Below are positions 47,388-56,317 of a stretch of 64,000 nt of DNA, piece by piece (positions within the stretch are counted from its first letter, which is position 1; the number at the start of each line of letters is the position of its first letter). The notes beneath the pieces are model-generated. The model had not been told where the DNA came from. It saw only the letters and a program-made list of their open reading frames with translations, and did not search any database. Source of the DNA: Oscillospiraceae bacterium (GTDB lineage Bacteria > Bacillota > Clostridia > Oscillospirales > Ruminococcaceae); the NCBI GenBank assembly GCA_017435565.1, contig JAFSEU010000028.1, forward strand, positions 61,045 through 125,044. Direction: 5' to 3'. The translations under genes were made by a program, and so were the position numbers.

Positions 47388-50027
47388 TTGAGTGAAATAA
47401 ATAATAACGAAAATTATTTCATTAACAATAAAACAAAGGTTATTGATGTTGATATTGATAGGGAAATGCGACAGTCTTTTATTGAATATTCAATGTCGGT
47501 AATTACAGACAGAGCGCTGCCCGATGTAAGGGATGGCTTAAAGCCCGTTCACAGACGTATTCTTTATACAATGCACGAAAACGGACTTACTCCCGATAAG
47601 GCAACAAGAAAGTGTGCTGACACAGTAGGTTCTGTGCTGGGTAGATATCATCCGCATGGTGACGCTTCTGTTTATGATGCTTTAGTTCGTCTGGCACAGG
47701 ATTTTTCCTTGCGTTTTCCGCTGATTCACGGTCAGGGTAACTTCGGTTCAATCGATGGTTATCCGGCTGCTGCATATCGTTATACAGAAGCAAAATTATC
47801 GAAAATTTCGCTTGAAATGCTTACTGATATAAATAAAGATACAGTTGATTTCAGACCTAATTTTGATGACAGATTGCAGGAACCCACTGTTCTGCCTTCA
47901 AGATTCCCCAACCTTTTGGTAAACGGAACAACCGGTATTGCCGTTGGTATGGCTACAAACATTCCTTCGCACAATTTAGGCGAGGTTGTTGACGCTTTGA
48001 ATCTTCTTATTGATAACCCCGATTGTGCGCTTGAAGATATTATGATGCACATTAAAGGGCCTGATTTTCCCACAGGTGGTATTATCATGGGCAGGGCAGG
48101 CATCAGAGCAGGATATTCAACCGGCAGAAGCAAAATTATTTTGCGTGCAAGAACAAGCTTTGAAGAAGTTCACGGCAGAAATGCTATTATTGTAAACGAA
48201 ATTCCCTATATGGTGAATAAATCGAAGCTGGTTGAATCTATTGCAAATCTGCATAAGGATAAGCGTGTTGAAGGCATTCATACTCTGCGTGATGAATCTG
48301 ACAAGCAGGGTATGCGTATTGTTATTGAGCTGAAAAAGGATGCAAATCCACAGATTGTTCTGAATAAGCTTTTTGCTTACAGCCAATTGCAGGAAACAGT
48401 AAGCCTTAATATGCTTTGCCTTGTCAACGGCGAGCCTAAAACTCTTACCTTAAAGCAGATTCTTGAAGAATATTTAAAGTTCCAGTTTGAGGTTATAACA
48501 AGACGAACAAGATTTGACCTTAACAAAACCCGTGAGCGTGCACATATTCTGCAGGGCTTTATGTTTGCGCTTGATAATATTGATGAAGTTATTTCTATTT
48601 TGCGTTCAAGCAAGACTATTCCTGAAGGTAAACAGCGCTTGATGGAACGCTTCAATGCAAGTGATTTAGCTATGATGAACGCTTATGAAATCACGGGCGA
48701 TGCATCACAGGGACTTACGGAAGCTCAGGCAGATGCTATCGTTCAGATGAGATTGGGACAGTTGACAGGTTTAGAGCGTGATAAAATCAAGGGCGAGCTG
48801 GATTCTCTCATTGCCAAAATCAAAGAATTTATTGAAATTTTGGGCGATGATACAAAGGTTTATGAAATTATCAGAACCGATTTGAACGAAATCAAGCGCA
48901 AATTTAATGATGAGAGAAGAACCGATATCGAAGCTATCAGCGGTGAGGTTGATATTGAAGACCTTATTCCTGTAGAAGATTTTGTTATCACCCATACAAA
49001 TATAGGTTATTTAAAGCGTATGCCCGTTGATTCCTACAAGACTCAGAAACGAGGCGGCAGGGGCGTTACCGGCATGAAGCAGAGAGAAGAAGATTTTGTT
49101 GATGAAATGCTTATTGCAAGCAGTCACGATAATATTCTGTTTATAACCAACAAGGGTATTGCATATAAGCTTAAATGCTATGAAATTCCCGAAGGCTCGA
49201 AGGGCTCAAGAGGTACAAATCTTATCAATCTGCTGCCCTTTGGCGAGGATGAAAAGCTTGCAGCAATTCTGCCGATTAAGGATTTTGACGAAGAAAAATA
49301 TATCTGCATGGTTACAAAGCACGGCAAAATCAAGAGAACAGAGCTTTCGGCATACAGAAACGTGCGCAAGAACGGTCTTATTGCAATTGGTCTTGATGAA
49401 GGCGATGAAATTGCAGGCGTTAAACTTACAAACGGAAGCGAACAGCTTATGGCAGCAACCAGAAACGGCAGAGCTATAAGAGTGGAAGAAAACACAATCC
49501 GTTCAATGTCACGTTCGGCTCACGGTGTGAGAATTATCAAGCTGCGTGATGATGATTATGTTGTGGCTCTTGCAAGAGTGAGAGAAGAAGCAAGCTGCGT
49601 TCTCACAATTACAGATAAGGGCTTTGGAAGAAAAACTGAAATTTCCGATTATAAGATTCAACGCAGAGGCGGTCTTGGACTTACAAACTACAAGGTTAAC
49701 GAAGAAAAAGGCTATGTCTGCGGAATTAAGGTTGTGGATGAAGCCGATGATATCATTATTGCTTCAAGCAACGGCATAATCATTCGTATTCTTTGCAGTG
49801 ATATTCGTCCGATGAACAGATATGCAAAGGGCGTTAAGGTAATGCGGCTTACTTCAGAAGATGAAAGAGTTGTTGCATTTACAAGAACCGAGCATGATGA
49901 GGATGCTGATATCAGTGAGGTTGAACAGCTTTCGGATGAAGAAATTGCAAAGCAGAACAGCGAGGCTGCTTTGGAAGAAAAGAATGACGTTGTTGAAGAA
50001 GTAGAAATCGACGATAACGAAGAATAA
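47388..50027 (+). CDS. gyrA: DNA gyrase subunit A
   Basis: An 879-residue subunit: breakage-reunion domain with the catalytic Tyr in AAAYRYTEAKL (near residue 126), quinolone-region GDASVYDALVRLAQDFS (near 84), and a C-terminal six-bladed pinwheel with the GyrA-box QKRGGRG near residue 555, which separates gyrA from parC. The tail is acidic. Starts at TTG; AAGG 13 bases upstream. Followed by a strong terminator. Confidence 0.97.
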   Translation: MSEINNNENYFINNKTKVIDVDIDREMRQSFIEYSMSVITDRALPDVRDGLKPVHRRILYTMHENGLTPDKATRKCADTVGSVLGRYHPHGDASVYDALVRLAQDFSLRFPLIHGQGNFGSIDGYPAAAYRYTEAKLSKISLEMLTDINKDTVDFRPNFDDRLQEPTVLPSRFPNLLVNGTTGIAVGMATNIPSHNLGEVVDALNLLIDNPDCALEDIMMHIKGPDFPTGGIIMGRAGIRAGYSTGRSKIILRARTSFEEVHGRNAIIVNEIPYMVNKSKLVESIANLHKDKRVEGIHTLRDESDKQGMRIVIELKKDANPQIVLNKLFAYSQLQETVSLNMLCLVNGEPKTLTLKQILEEYLKFQFEVITRRTRFDLNKTRERAHILQGFMFALDNIDEVISILRSSKTIPEGKQRLMERFNASDLAMMNAYEITGDASQGLTEAQADAIVQMRLGQLTGLERDKIKGELDSLIAKIKEFIEILGDDTKVYEIIRTDLNEIKRKFNDERRTDIEAISGEVDIEDLIPVEDFVITHTNIGYLKRMPVDSYKTQKRGGRGVTGMKQREEDFVDEMLIASSHDNILFITNKGIAYKLKCYEIPEGSKGSRGTNLINLLPFGEDEKLAAILPIKDFDEEKYICMVTKHGKIKRTELSAYRNVRKNGLIAIGLDEGDEIAGVKLTNGSEQLMAATRNGRAIRVEENTIRSMSRSAHGVRIIKLRDDDYVVALARVREEASCVLTITDKGFGRKTEISDYKIQRRGGLGLTNYKVNEEKGYVCGIKVVDEADDIIIASSNGIIIRILCSDIRPMNRYAKGVKVMRLTSEDERVVAFTRTEHDEDADISEVEQLSDEEIAKQNSEAALEEKNDVVEEVEIDDNEE

Positions 50028-50046
50028 TCTTGCGCAAAAAATATTA

Positions 50047-50095
50047 AAAAAACGGAGTTGGCCGAAATTTTCTTTTGCGGCTTTCTCCGTTTTTG
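50047..50095 (+). terminator. Rho-independent terminator after gyrA
   Basis: AAAAAACGGAG (50047-50057) pairs with CTCCGTTTTT (50085-50094); inner GCCG/CGGC pairing. T run completes it. Confidence 0.85.
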
Positions 50096-50117
50096 ATAAA
50101 AAAGGGGATAATTTAAA

Positions 50118-50447
50118 ATGAAATTCAAATGCGCACATTGTGGCGAAGAGGTTTTCAGCCCAATTGACAAATTGCTTGCCGGAACAATAAAATCAAAGGG
50201 CAGGGTATGCAAAAAATGCGGCGGTTATAATGTTAATGGGCTTTATTGCTCAATCGTTACAACAATTTTGCAGGGAGCTGCTCTTGCATATATTATCATT
50301 ATGTATTTCAATCACGAAAAATGGGGCGTTGACCCGATGTTTATGTGGATTACTGATATTATTGTATTTGCCTTGGCATTTTTAATAAGCAGAATCAATA
50401 TGATGTTTTTCGGAAAACTGATTGAATCGATGAGAACGGATTTATAA
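50118..50447 (+). CDS. Small zinc-ribbon membrane protein
   Basis: A 109-residue protein of unknown function. A zinc ribbon from two CxxC pairs (CAHCG at residue 5, CKKCG at 36) is followed by two membrane helices (YCSIVTTILQGAALAYIIIMY and FMWITDIIVFALAFLI) and a short basic end. The 27-residue distance between CxxC knuckles fits a ribbon fold. GGGGAT precedes the ATG. It ends 2 bases before hemW and is probably co-transcribed with it. Confidence 0.75.
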   Translation: MKFKCAHCGEEVFSPIDKLLAGTIKSKGRVCKKCGGYNVNGLYCSIVTTILQGAALAYIIIMYFNHEKWGVDPMFMWITDIIVFALAFLISRINMMFFGKLIESMRTDL

Positions 50448-50449
50448 TA

Positions 50450-51529
50450 ATGCTCGGAGTTTATATTCACATACCGTTCTGTATCAGAAAATGCCCGTAT
50501 TGTGATTTTTATTCGCTTGAATATTCCGATAATTTATGTGACAGATATGTTGACGCACTTTGCACTGCTGTAAAAGCACATAAAAAAGAAAAATGCGACA
50601 CAATATATTTCGGCGGAGGAACACCGAATCTACTCGATATCAGGCATTTTGAAAAAATACTCAATACTGTTTTCAATGCTTTCGACGTTGATAAAAATGC
50701 TGAAATATCGCTTGAATCAAACCCTGCACTATGCAGCATTGAAAAGCTTAAAGCTATACGCAAGCTGGGATTTAATCGCATTTCAATCGGTGTTCAGAGC
50801 TTTTGTGACAATGAGCTTAAAGCTTTGGGAAGACTTCATAATGCACAGCAAGCTGAAAATGCAATTTATGACGCCGCTATGGCAGGCTTTGACAATATTT
50901 CGGCTGATTTTATGATGTGTCTTCCGAATCAGACAAGTGATAAGCTGCTGAATTCTTTACAGCGTGTATTTCAACTGCCCATAAAGCATATTTCCGCATA
51001 TATGCTTAAAATTGAAGAAAATACACCGTTTTCACGCCAAAGTCTTATACTTCCCGATGATGATTTGAGCGCACAGCTTTATCTTGAAGCAGTTGATTTT
51101 CTTGAAAATAACGGCTTTGCGCAATATGAAATATCAAATTTTGCAAAAAAAGGTTATGAATGCCGCCACAATTTAAAATATTGGAAAAGGGAAGAATATA
51201 TTGGGTTTGGTCCGGCAGCGCATTCGTTTTACAGCGGAAAACGCTTTGCTGTAAAGCGTGATTTGAGTGCTTTTTTGGCAGACCCGAGGCAATATTTCAT
51301 CACCGATGAAAGCTGTGATGAATTTGAAGAAACGCTGATGCTGAATTTACGTCTTTCAAGTGGTTTTGATACAAATTCAGTAAAGGACGACCGTATTGAC
51401 AATGTTTTGAAAAAAGCAAGACTTTTGGAAAAATACGGGTTGCTTTGCATAAACAATGGCATTATCACCCTTACAAAACAAGGTTTTTTAGTATCTAACA
51501 GTATAATTTCTAATTTATTATACAATTAG
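50450..51529 (+). CDS. hemW: Radical SAM heme chaperone HemW
   Basis: A 359-residue radical SAM protein starting MLGVYIHIPFCIRKCPYCDF with the CxxxCxxC cluster motif, then YFGGGTPNLL, ESNP and RISIGVQSF. HemW, formerly confused with coproporphyrinogen oxidase HemN, binds heme and hands it to target proteins. In anaerobic Clostridia with no evident heme synthesis its role is not settled. ATG 2 bases past the stop of the zinc-ribbon gene. Confidence 0.92.
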   Translation: MLGVYIHIPFCIRKCPYCDFYSLEYSDNLCDRYVDALCTAVKAHKKEKCDTIYFGGGTPNLLDIRHFEKILNTVFNAFDVDKNAEISLESNPALCSIEKLKAIRKLGFNRISIGVQSFCDNELKALGRLHNAQQAENAIYDAAMAGFDNISADFMMCLPNQTSDKLLNSLQRVFQLPIKHISAYMLKIEENTPFSRQSLILPDDDLSAQLYLEAVDFLENNGFAQYEISNFAKKGYECRHNLKYWKREEYIGFGPAAHSFYSGKRFAVKRDLSAFLADPRQYFITDESCDEFEETLMLNLRLSSGFDTNSVKDDRIDNVLKKARLLEKYGLLCINNGIITLTKQGFLVSNSIISNLLYN

Positions 51530-51559
51530 TAAACGATAAATTTAAATAATGAACAAAAA

Positions 51560-51599
51560 ATCGGGCTCTACTGCTTAAGTAAAGCCCGATAATTTTTTT
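51560..51599. terminator. Bidirectional terminator between hemW and the DivIVA-like gene
   Basis: ATCGGGCT (51560-51567) pairs with AGCCCGAT (51583-51590), preceded by A6 and followed by T7. Confidence 0.85.
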
Positions 51600-51610
51600 A
51601 TGTTCTGTGA

Positions 51611-53146
51611 TTAGTCTTCGTCAGCCCATGAAGCATTTTCTTCAGCTTCTACTTCACTTGCAAGTGCAGCAAATTCTTCCATATTAAATCCGAAGTTTGC
51701 AAATTTTGCGGGAGCTGCATCCTTTGTGGAAGCTTTATCGTTCTTATCATCAGGAACGGTAATTGTAGGCATTTTGAACTCGTTCTTGTTAGCACCCATA
51801 TCAAAATCATCCATATTGTTGCGCTTTCTCGGAACGGGAGTTGCAGCCTTCTTGTTATCAGCCTCAGCTTCCTTGCTGTTCTTTGAGTCCTTATTGTTCT
51901 TGGAATCTTTGTTATTTCCCTTTGGCTCTTCCTTGGAATCATCCTTTGAATTATTCTTAAGGTCGGTCAGCTTGAAGGGAGAGCCGACAAAATCAGCAAG
52001 CTCAACTTCAGCGGGTTCAAAATCCATATCAAATGTGCTCTTATCAGAAACACGGGTTTCAGTATCATCAAGAGCTGCACGGGTAAGCTCGATATTTACC
52101 TTTGCATCGTTTGAGAACTTTTCAACAGCGCCCGAAACGGTGTTAAGGCTTGCGGCAATACCTTCAAGCTGTGTCTGCAGCTTGTCGCGGATTGAGAATA
52201 TGTATTCCTGAATTTCTTCAGCCTTGATATTTGCATTCTTAATTGTATATTTTGCTTTTCTGTTTGCGTCAACAATTGTCTTTTCAGCGCGCTCGTTTGC
52301 AAGATCAACTGTTTCCTTAGCCTGCTTGTTTGCGTCATTGATTGTTGCATTTGCCATATCCTTGGCGTCGTTGACTGTGAAGATAGCCTCTTCATTTGCC
52401 TCGTTAATGGTCTTTTCAGCTTTTTCGTTAGCCTCGGCAATAGTCTTTTCAGCCTTTTCGTTTGCTTCGGTTGTGGTCTTTTCAGCGTGAGCCTTAGCGT
52501 CCTTGACAATCTTATCAGCTGTTTTCTTAGCTTCAATAAATACGGAGCCAAGATCGAGTGCGTCAGAATCTTCGTTTTGTGCTTCTTCAAGATCTTTTTC
52601 GAGTTTAGCAATATTATCTTTAAGGGTCTTGATTTCAGCATCCTTGGATTTTATCTGAAGCTGGAGAGCGTTTACGCTGCCGGAAAGTTCTTCAACCTTA
52701 GCGCCGGCTGCCTCAGCATTTGCAGTTGCCTTAGCGTTTGCTGCATTGCCGTTTTTGAGTGAAACGATTTCGTTTTCAAGCTTGGCTTTTTCGGCAACAA
52801 GTGCTTTCTTTTCGGAAAGAAGCTGGTCGCGCTCAGTTGCAAGCTTGGCTTTTTCGGCGCTGATCTGTTCAACGTCTTTTTTAAGCTTCGCATTTTCATC
52901 GGTAAGAGCCTTTGAATCAGCCGCATTTTTAGCCTTTGTATCCTCAAGCTCCTTTTTAAGATTGTTGAGAGCACCCTCATCGGGCTTTGCAGATTTCTTC
53001 TTTGCGTCTTCAAGCTCTACCTTGGTTTGTGCAAGCTCATCCTCAAGAGAATTGATTATCTTATTGAGTCTGTCGAGTTCGGCAAAAACGTCATCCTTGT
53101 TGAAACCGCCGACTTTTACCGGTCTTAAAATTACATTCTGATCCAT
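51611..53146 (-). CDS. Large DivIVA-like coiled-coil protein with ten 11-residue repeats
   Basis: A 511-residue soluble protein. The N-terminus (LRPVKVGGFNKDDVFAELDR) resembles the DivIVA lipid-binding start; a coiled coil covers about 25-190 with SMC-like KLATERDQLLSEKKAL heptads. Residues 205-314 are ten consecutive 11-residue units (such as EANEKAEKTIA and DANRKAKYTIK), a hendecad coiled coil as in the DivIVA C-terminus but much longer. Residues about 385-430 are low-complexity Lys/Asn/Asp/Ser; the last 30 are acidic. ATG at 53146 with GGAGG at 7 bases. Bacillus DivIVA is only 164 residues. A polar scaffold for division or wall growth is inferred. Confidence 0.75.
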   Translation of the reverse strand: MDQNVILRPVKVGGFNKDDVFAELDRLNKIINSLEDELAQTKVELEDAKKKSAKPDEGALNNLKKELEDTKAKNAADSKALTDENAKLKKDVEQISAEKAKLATERDQLLSEKKALVAEKAKLENEIVSLKNGNAANAKATANAEAAGAKVEELSGSVNALQLQIKSKDAEIKTLKDNIAKLEKDLEEAQNEDSDALDLGSVFIEAKKTADKIVKDAKAHAEKTTTEANEKAEKTIAEANEKAEKTINEANEEAIFTVNDAKDMANATINDANKQAKETVDLANERAEKTIVDANRKAKYTIKNANIKAEEIQEYIFSIRDKLQTQLEGIAASLNTVSGAVEKFSNDAKVNIELTRAALDDTETRVSDKSTFDMDFEPAEVELADFVGSPFKLTDLKNNSKDDSKEEPKGNNKDSKNNKDSKNSKEAEADNKKAATPVPRKRNNMDDFDMGANKNEFKMPTITVPDDKNDKASTKDAAPAKFANFGFNMEEFAALASEVEAEENASWADED

Positions 53147-53222
53147 AAAGTAGCCTCCGATTATAAATTCGCACAGATTTTTATAAAACCCGTGGATATT
53201 ATCAGACATAATAATATACTAT

Positions 53223-53252
53223 ATTATAGCACATTAAAGTGTTGTATTACAA
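53223..53252 (-). promoter_or_regulatory. Probable promoter of the DivIVA-like gene
   Basis: Minus strand: TTGTAA (53252-53247), 18-base spacer, TATAAT (53228-53223), 77 bases before the start. Confidence 0.55.
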
Positions 53253-53312
53253 GATGCATTTTTTACAAAAATTTATATGATTTTTGTTTATTATATAAAA
53301 ATTTCGGGCGTT

Positions 53313-54245
53313 TTAATCCTTCCGATAGAGTAAAAATGCTGTAATTGCCGTTGCCACAACGGAGATTATCAAGGGTACGGGGATTATACTTGCGTTAAAC
53401 GGAAGGTATGAAACATTCATTCCGTAATAGCTGAAAACAATTGTCGGAATTGCCATAAGAATGGTGATTATTGTCAGCCGTTTCATAACATTGTTAAGGT
53501 TGTTGTTGATTATTGAGGAAAAGGCGTCCCTTGTTCCGGACAAAATCCTTGAATAAATATTTGCCGTTTCAATCGCCTGTTTTACCTCAATGAGAACATC
53601 TTCAAGAAGATCCTTGTCCTCTTCATACATTTTCAAAACTCTTCCTCGGAGTATTTTCTCCAGAGTGACCTCGTTGGATTTGAGAGAGGTTGAAAAATAA
53701 ACCAAAGATTTTTCGAGATTATGCAGCTGCAAAAGCTCTTTATTTTTCATCAATGTGCTCAGGCGCTTTTCCGTCACCGAAAAAATCTTGTCAATCTGTT
53801 TGAGGTGATGCAGGAATTTAATTGCAATTCTCAGCAGAATCTGAAGAAGAAAACGGGTTTTCTGGTTGGTCTGAATATTGCGTATCATACCGCCGGAAAG
53901 CTCGGAAATGATGTTGTTTTCACGAGAGCAGATTGTGATTATGTTTTCCTCTGTAATGATGATTCCAAGCGGAAGAGTATAGTAATTTACGGTTTTTTCC
54001 GGCTCCGAAATAGTTTCTGCAACAGGGTAGTCAACGATTACAAGAGTCTGGTCATCCTCATTTTCAATACGGGAGCTTTCCTCCTCGTCGAGAGAAGAGC
54101 GTACAAAGCCGGCGTCAAGTCCGAAGCGTTCGACAGCGATTCTTGTTTCCTCCTCGTTTGGGGCAATAATCGAAATCCAACACCCGCTTTCTGCGCTCTC
54201 GATTTCTCTGAAGTTGTTGTCAATTGTCTTGTAGTATTTTATCAT
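53313..54245 (-). CDS. corA: CorA-family magnesium/divalent cation transporter
   Basis: A 310-residue protein: a soluble N-terminal alpha/beta domain, a long helix bundle (KQIDKIFSVTEKRLSTLMKN, VLIEVKQAIETANIY), and two C-terminal membrane helices; the first ends with the pore motif YGMN followed by VSYLPF. CorA forms pentameric channels for Mg2+ (some for Co2+/Ni2+/Zn2+). The ATG at 54245 has AAGGAG 8 bases upstream. It is divergent from the TPP riboswitch-thiT unit. Confidence 0.93.
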   Translation of the reverse strand: MIKYYKTIDNNFREIESAESGCWISIIAPNEEETRIAVERFGLDAGFVRSSLDEEESSRIENEDDQTLVIVDYPVAETISEPEKTVNYYTLPLGIIITEENIITICSRENNIISELSGGMIRNIQTNQKTRFLLQILLRIAIKFLHHLKQIDKIFSVTEKRLSTLMKNKELLQLHNLEKSLVYFSTSLKSNEVTLEKILRGRVLKMYEEDKDLLEDVLIEVKQAIETANIYSRILSGTRDAFSSIINNNLNNVMKRLTIITILMAIPTIVFSYYGMNVSYLPFNASIIPVPLIISVVATAITAFLLYRKD

Positions 54246-54367
54246 TTTCAGCACTCCTTGCTTTGCATATTGAGCAAAAAGCCCGTGCAATACATAAACA
54301 TTATATCAGATAAATTCTGCCAAATCAACGCTTTTTTGAAAACATTGCATTTTTTTCTTTATTTTGC

Positions 54368-54396
54368 TTGACAAAAGAAATTTCTGGTGATATAAT
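54368..54396 (+). promoter_or_regulatory. Consensus sigma-A promoter of thiT
   Basis: TTGACA (54368-54373), 17-base spacer, TATAAT (54391-54396). The riboswitch follows directly. Confidence 0.9.
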
Positions 54397-54408
54397 TACG
54401 GTGTCACA

Positions 54409-54506
54409 ATAAGGGAGCTGAATGTTTTTTGGCTGAGAGGAAGCGAATTGACGCTTCGACCTGACCTGATTCGGATAATGCCGACGTAGGGAAAGAGCTT
54501 CATTAT
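54409..54506 (+). ncRNA. TPP riboswitch (THI element)
   Basis: Conserved core seen: GCTGAGAGGAA, a stem GAAGCG/CGCTTC (the variable P3), then ACCTGACCTGATTCGGATAA and TGCCGACGTAGGGAA, which is the pyrophosphate-sensor half. It binds thiamine pyrophosphate and is expected to switch off the gene downstream, a thiamine transporter, when TPP is plentiful. P1 ends are approximate. Confidence 0.96.
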
Positions 54507-54513
54507 GCTTTGT

Positions 54514-54545
54514 TGCGTTCGGTGTTTGCCGCAGCGCATTTTTTT
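54514..54545 (+). terminator. Riboswitch expression platform terminator
   Basis: TGCG-TT-CGG (54514-54522) pairs with CCG-CAG-CGCA (54529-54538), then T7 (54539-54545). Directly after, ATGCGC (54546-54551) can pair with GCGCAT (54534-54539) instead, giving an alternative fold that would break the terminator. Confidence 0.7.
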
Positions 54546-54635
54546 ATGCGCAAAAAAAGGCAAATACGCGAAAAATCGTCCGGAAGGTTTTAACGCTGTA
54601 TTTAGCACCAAAACAAGAAGGGAATTTTGAATTTT

Positions 54636-55280
54636 ATGAACAAGACAAAAAGAATGACCGAGACAGCCGTTTGTCTTTCAATCGGTGTTGTTCTCGAAGT
54701 GATTTCGCAGTTTATTCCATTTCTGTCGCTTCCTTTTGGCGGAAGCTTCACATTCGGAAGTATGGTGCCTCTTGTTGTAATATCGTATCGTTACGGCACA
54801 AAATGGGGGCTTTTTTCGGGATTTATTTTTTCTATTCTGCAGATGCTGACAGGAATGAAAACCGTTACCGCGTTTTTTATGCCCTCGTCTGACAGCTATG
54901 AGGGCGTGACAAGAGCAATTTTCATCTGCCTGCTTGATTATGTAATTGCTTTTACGCTTTTAGGTCTTGCCGGACTTGCAAGGGGCGCAAAAACCCCGTC
55001 AAAAGCAATGTGCATTGGTTCAATTATCGGACTTTCGGCAAGGTATGTAACACATATTGTTTCGGGAACGATATTCTTCGGCACCTGGGCTGAATGGTTT
55101 TTCACGCAGGAAGGTTTTTACGCCTTCGGCTCAAAAATTGTTGAAAACTTTTCAGGAATTTCGCTTTCAATCATATATTCCGTATTTTATAACGGACTGT
55201 TTATGATTCCCGAAATTATCATTACGGCAATTATTGTTTCTGCTTTGGGAAAAATCAAGACGCTTGCTCAGAAATATTGA
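54636..55280 (+). CDS. thiT: Thiamine transporter ThiT (ECF S component)
   Basis: A 214-residue membrane protein with six helices. Regions recalling ThiT: FTFGSMVPLVVISYRYGTKWG near residue 40 and the Trp-containing loop GTWAEWFF near 150 that lines the thiamine site. It needs the energy-coupling module EcfAA'T, not present here. The ATG at 54636 is preferred over the TTG at 54627, which lies only 3 bases from the SD AAGGGA. Control by the TPP riboswitch supports the call. Confidence 0.94.
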   Translation: MNKTKRMTETAVCLSIGVVLEVISQFIPFLSLPFGGSFTFGSMVPLVVISYRYGTKWGLFSGFIFSILQMLTGMKTVTAFFMPSSDSYEGVTRAIFICLLDYVIAFTLLGLAGLARGAKTPSKAMCIGSIIGLSARYVTHIVSGTIFFGTWAEWFFTQEGFYAFGSKIVENFSGISLSIIYSVFYNGLFMIPEIIITAIIVSALGKIKTLAQKY

Positions 55281-55316
55281 TAAATCGGAATAATTCCGAA
55301 AGATACCGCTATATAT

Positions 55317-55347
55317 AAAAAAGCCTGAGAGTTTCTCAGGCTTTTTT
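55317..55347. terminator. Bidirectional terminator between thiT and the ABC permease gene
   Basis: AAGCCTGAGA (55321-55330) pairs with TCTCAGGCTT (55334-55343) across a 3-base loop; A run to the left and T run to the right. Confidence 0.9.
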
Positions 55348-55381
55348 ATGTTTGAAAATCAGAAGAAGCAATTATTAGAAA

Positions 55382-56317
55382 TTATATATACGAACTTCTT
55401 TTTTTAGTTATCATAATATTACACAACAGCATGGCAAAAAAGATTCCAAATAGTACTAGGGCTCCGGAAATTAAAGGAACATCCAAGACAGTTGTTAAGG
55501 AAAATGAACCAACAAATTCAAATATTGTGTTTGCAAAATTATTGAATATATTTGCAATATCATAGGAAAAAAACGGTGGAATGAATAATAAATATATACA
55601 AAGAACAATAATCGAAACAGGATTGCCTTTCAGAAGATTTCCGAATGTATATCCAAATTCATAATAAAACAATAGAATTGCTATAACAAACAGAAGCTGT
55701 TTGGCGTAATTGACAGCAATTTTTGATGCATAGATATAAGTTGAAACATCTATATCAATTTCGGTTAGAAATTGATTGCGAAACGATGATTGTATTACAA
55801 AGGCAAACGGAATTGTCAGAATAAAAAAGCTGAGTAAAATTATAAATCCGTTTATTTGTCTTGACCATAGATTCGCATATTTTCCCAACCGCATTACGCG
55901 ATAACGCAGGGTTTTATGCTTGATATCAGCTGTTGCCCAAATCAATCCGAAAAACGAAGCTAAAATCGGAAAAAATACAAGACCACCTTCACAAAGCTGA
56001 GAAAAAGCATAATCCGATGTTATGCTATATAAAGATGCACTTAATTCTTCATAATGAAATGAAAGAGGATTCTTTATAGTGCCGCTATTTCCGTTATCTT
56101 CTATAATTTCATATTCTGTATTGAGAGCTTCTTCAATATCAGCGCCAGTTTGCTGATAGTATTCCAGTTGATGTATATATGAGTTGTATTCATAACGCAC
56201 GTTTTGATCGCTCATAAAAAATGTAAGCAACGTTGTCAAAATGAAAAAAGACAGCATACCAATAAATAGCTTGGAGTACCAAGCATAACAAAAATCAACT
56301 TTCAATTGTCTTATCAT
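55382..56317 (-). CDS. ABC-2 type permease (exporter) of an accessory cassette
   Basis: A 311-residue membrane protein with six predicted helices. After the first helix there is a polar outer loop of about 75 residues (MSDQNVRYEYNSYIHQLEYY and onward); five helices follow from about residue 110, as in ABC-2 permeases, for example those of bacteriocin immunity/export systems. The ATG at 56317 has GGAGGA 8-9 bases upstream and is inside the end of the ATPase gene (23-base overlap). Codons are AT-richer than in neighbouring genes. Paired with an ATPase and a secreted protein upstream. Confidence 0.8.
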   Translation of the reverse strand: MIRQLKVDFCYAWYSKLFIGMLSFFILTTLLTFFMSDQNVRYEYNSYIHQLEYYQQTGADIEEALNTEYEIIEDNGNSGTIKNPLSFHYEELSASLYSITSDYAFSQLCEGGLVFFPILASFFGLIWATADIKHKTLRYRVMRLGKYANLWSRQINGFIILLSFFILTIPFAFVIQSSFRNQFLTEIDIDVSTYIYASKIAVNYAKQLLFVIAILLFYYEFGYTFGNLLKGNPVSIIVLCIYLLFIPPFFSYDIANIFNNFANTIFEFVGSFSLTTVLDVPLISGALVLFGIFFAMLLCNIMITKKRSSYI

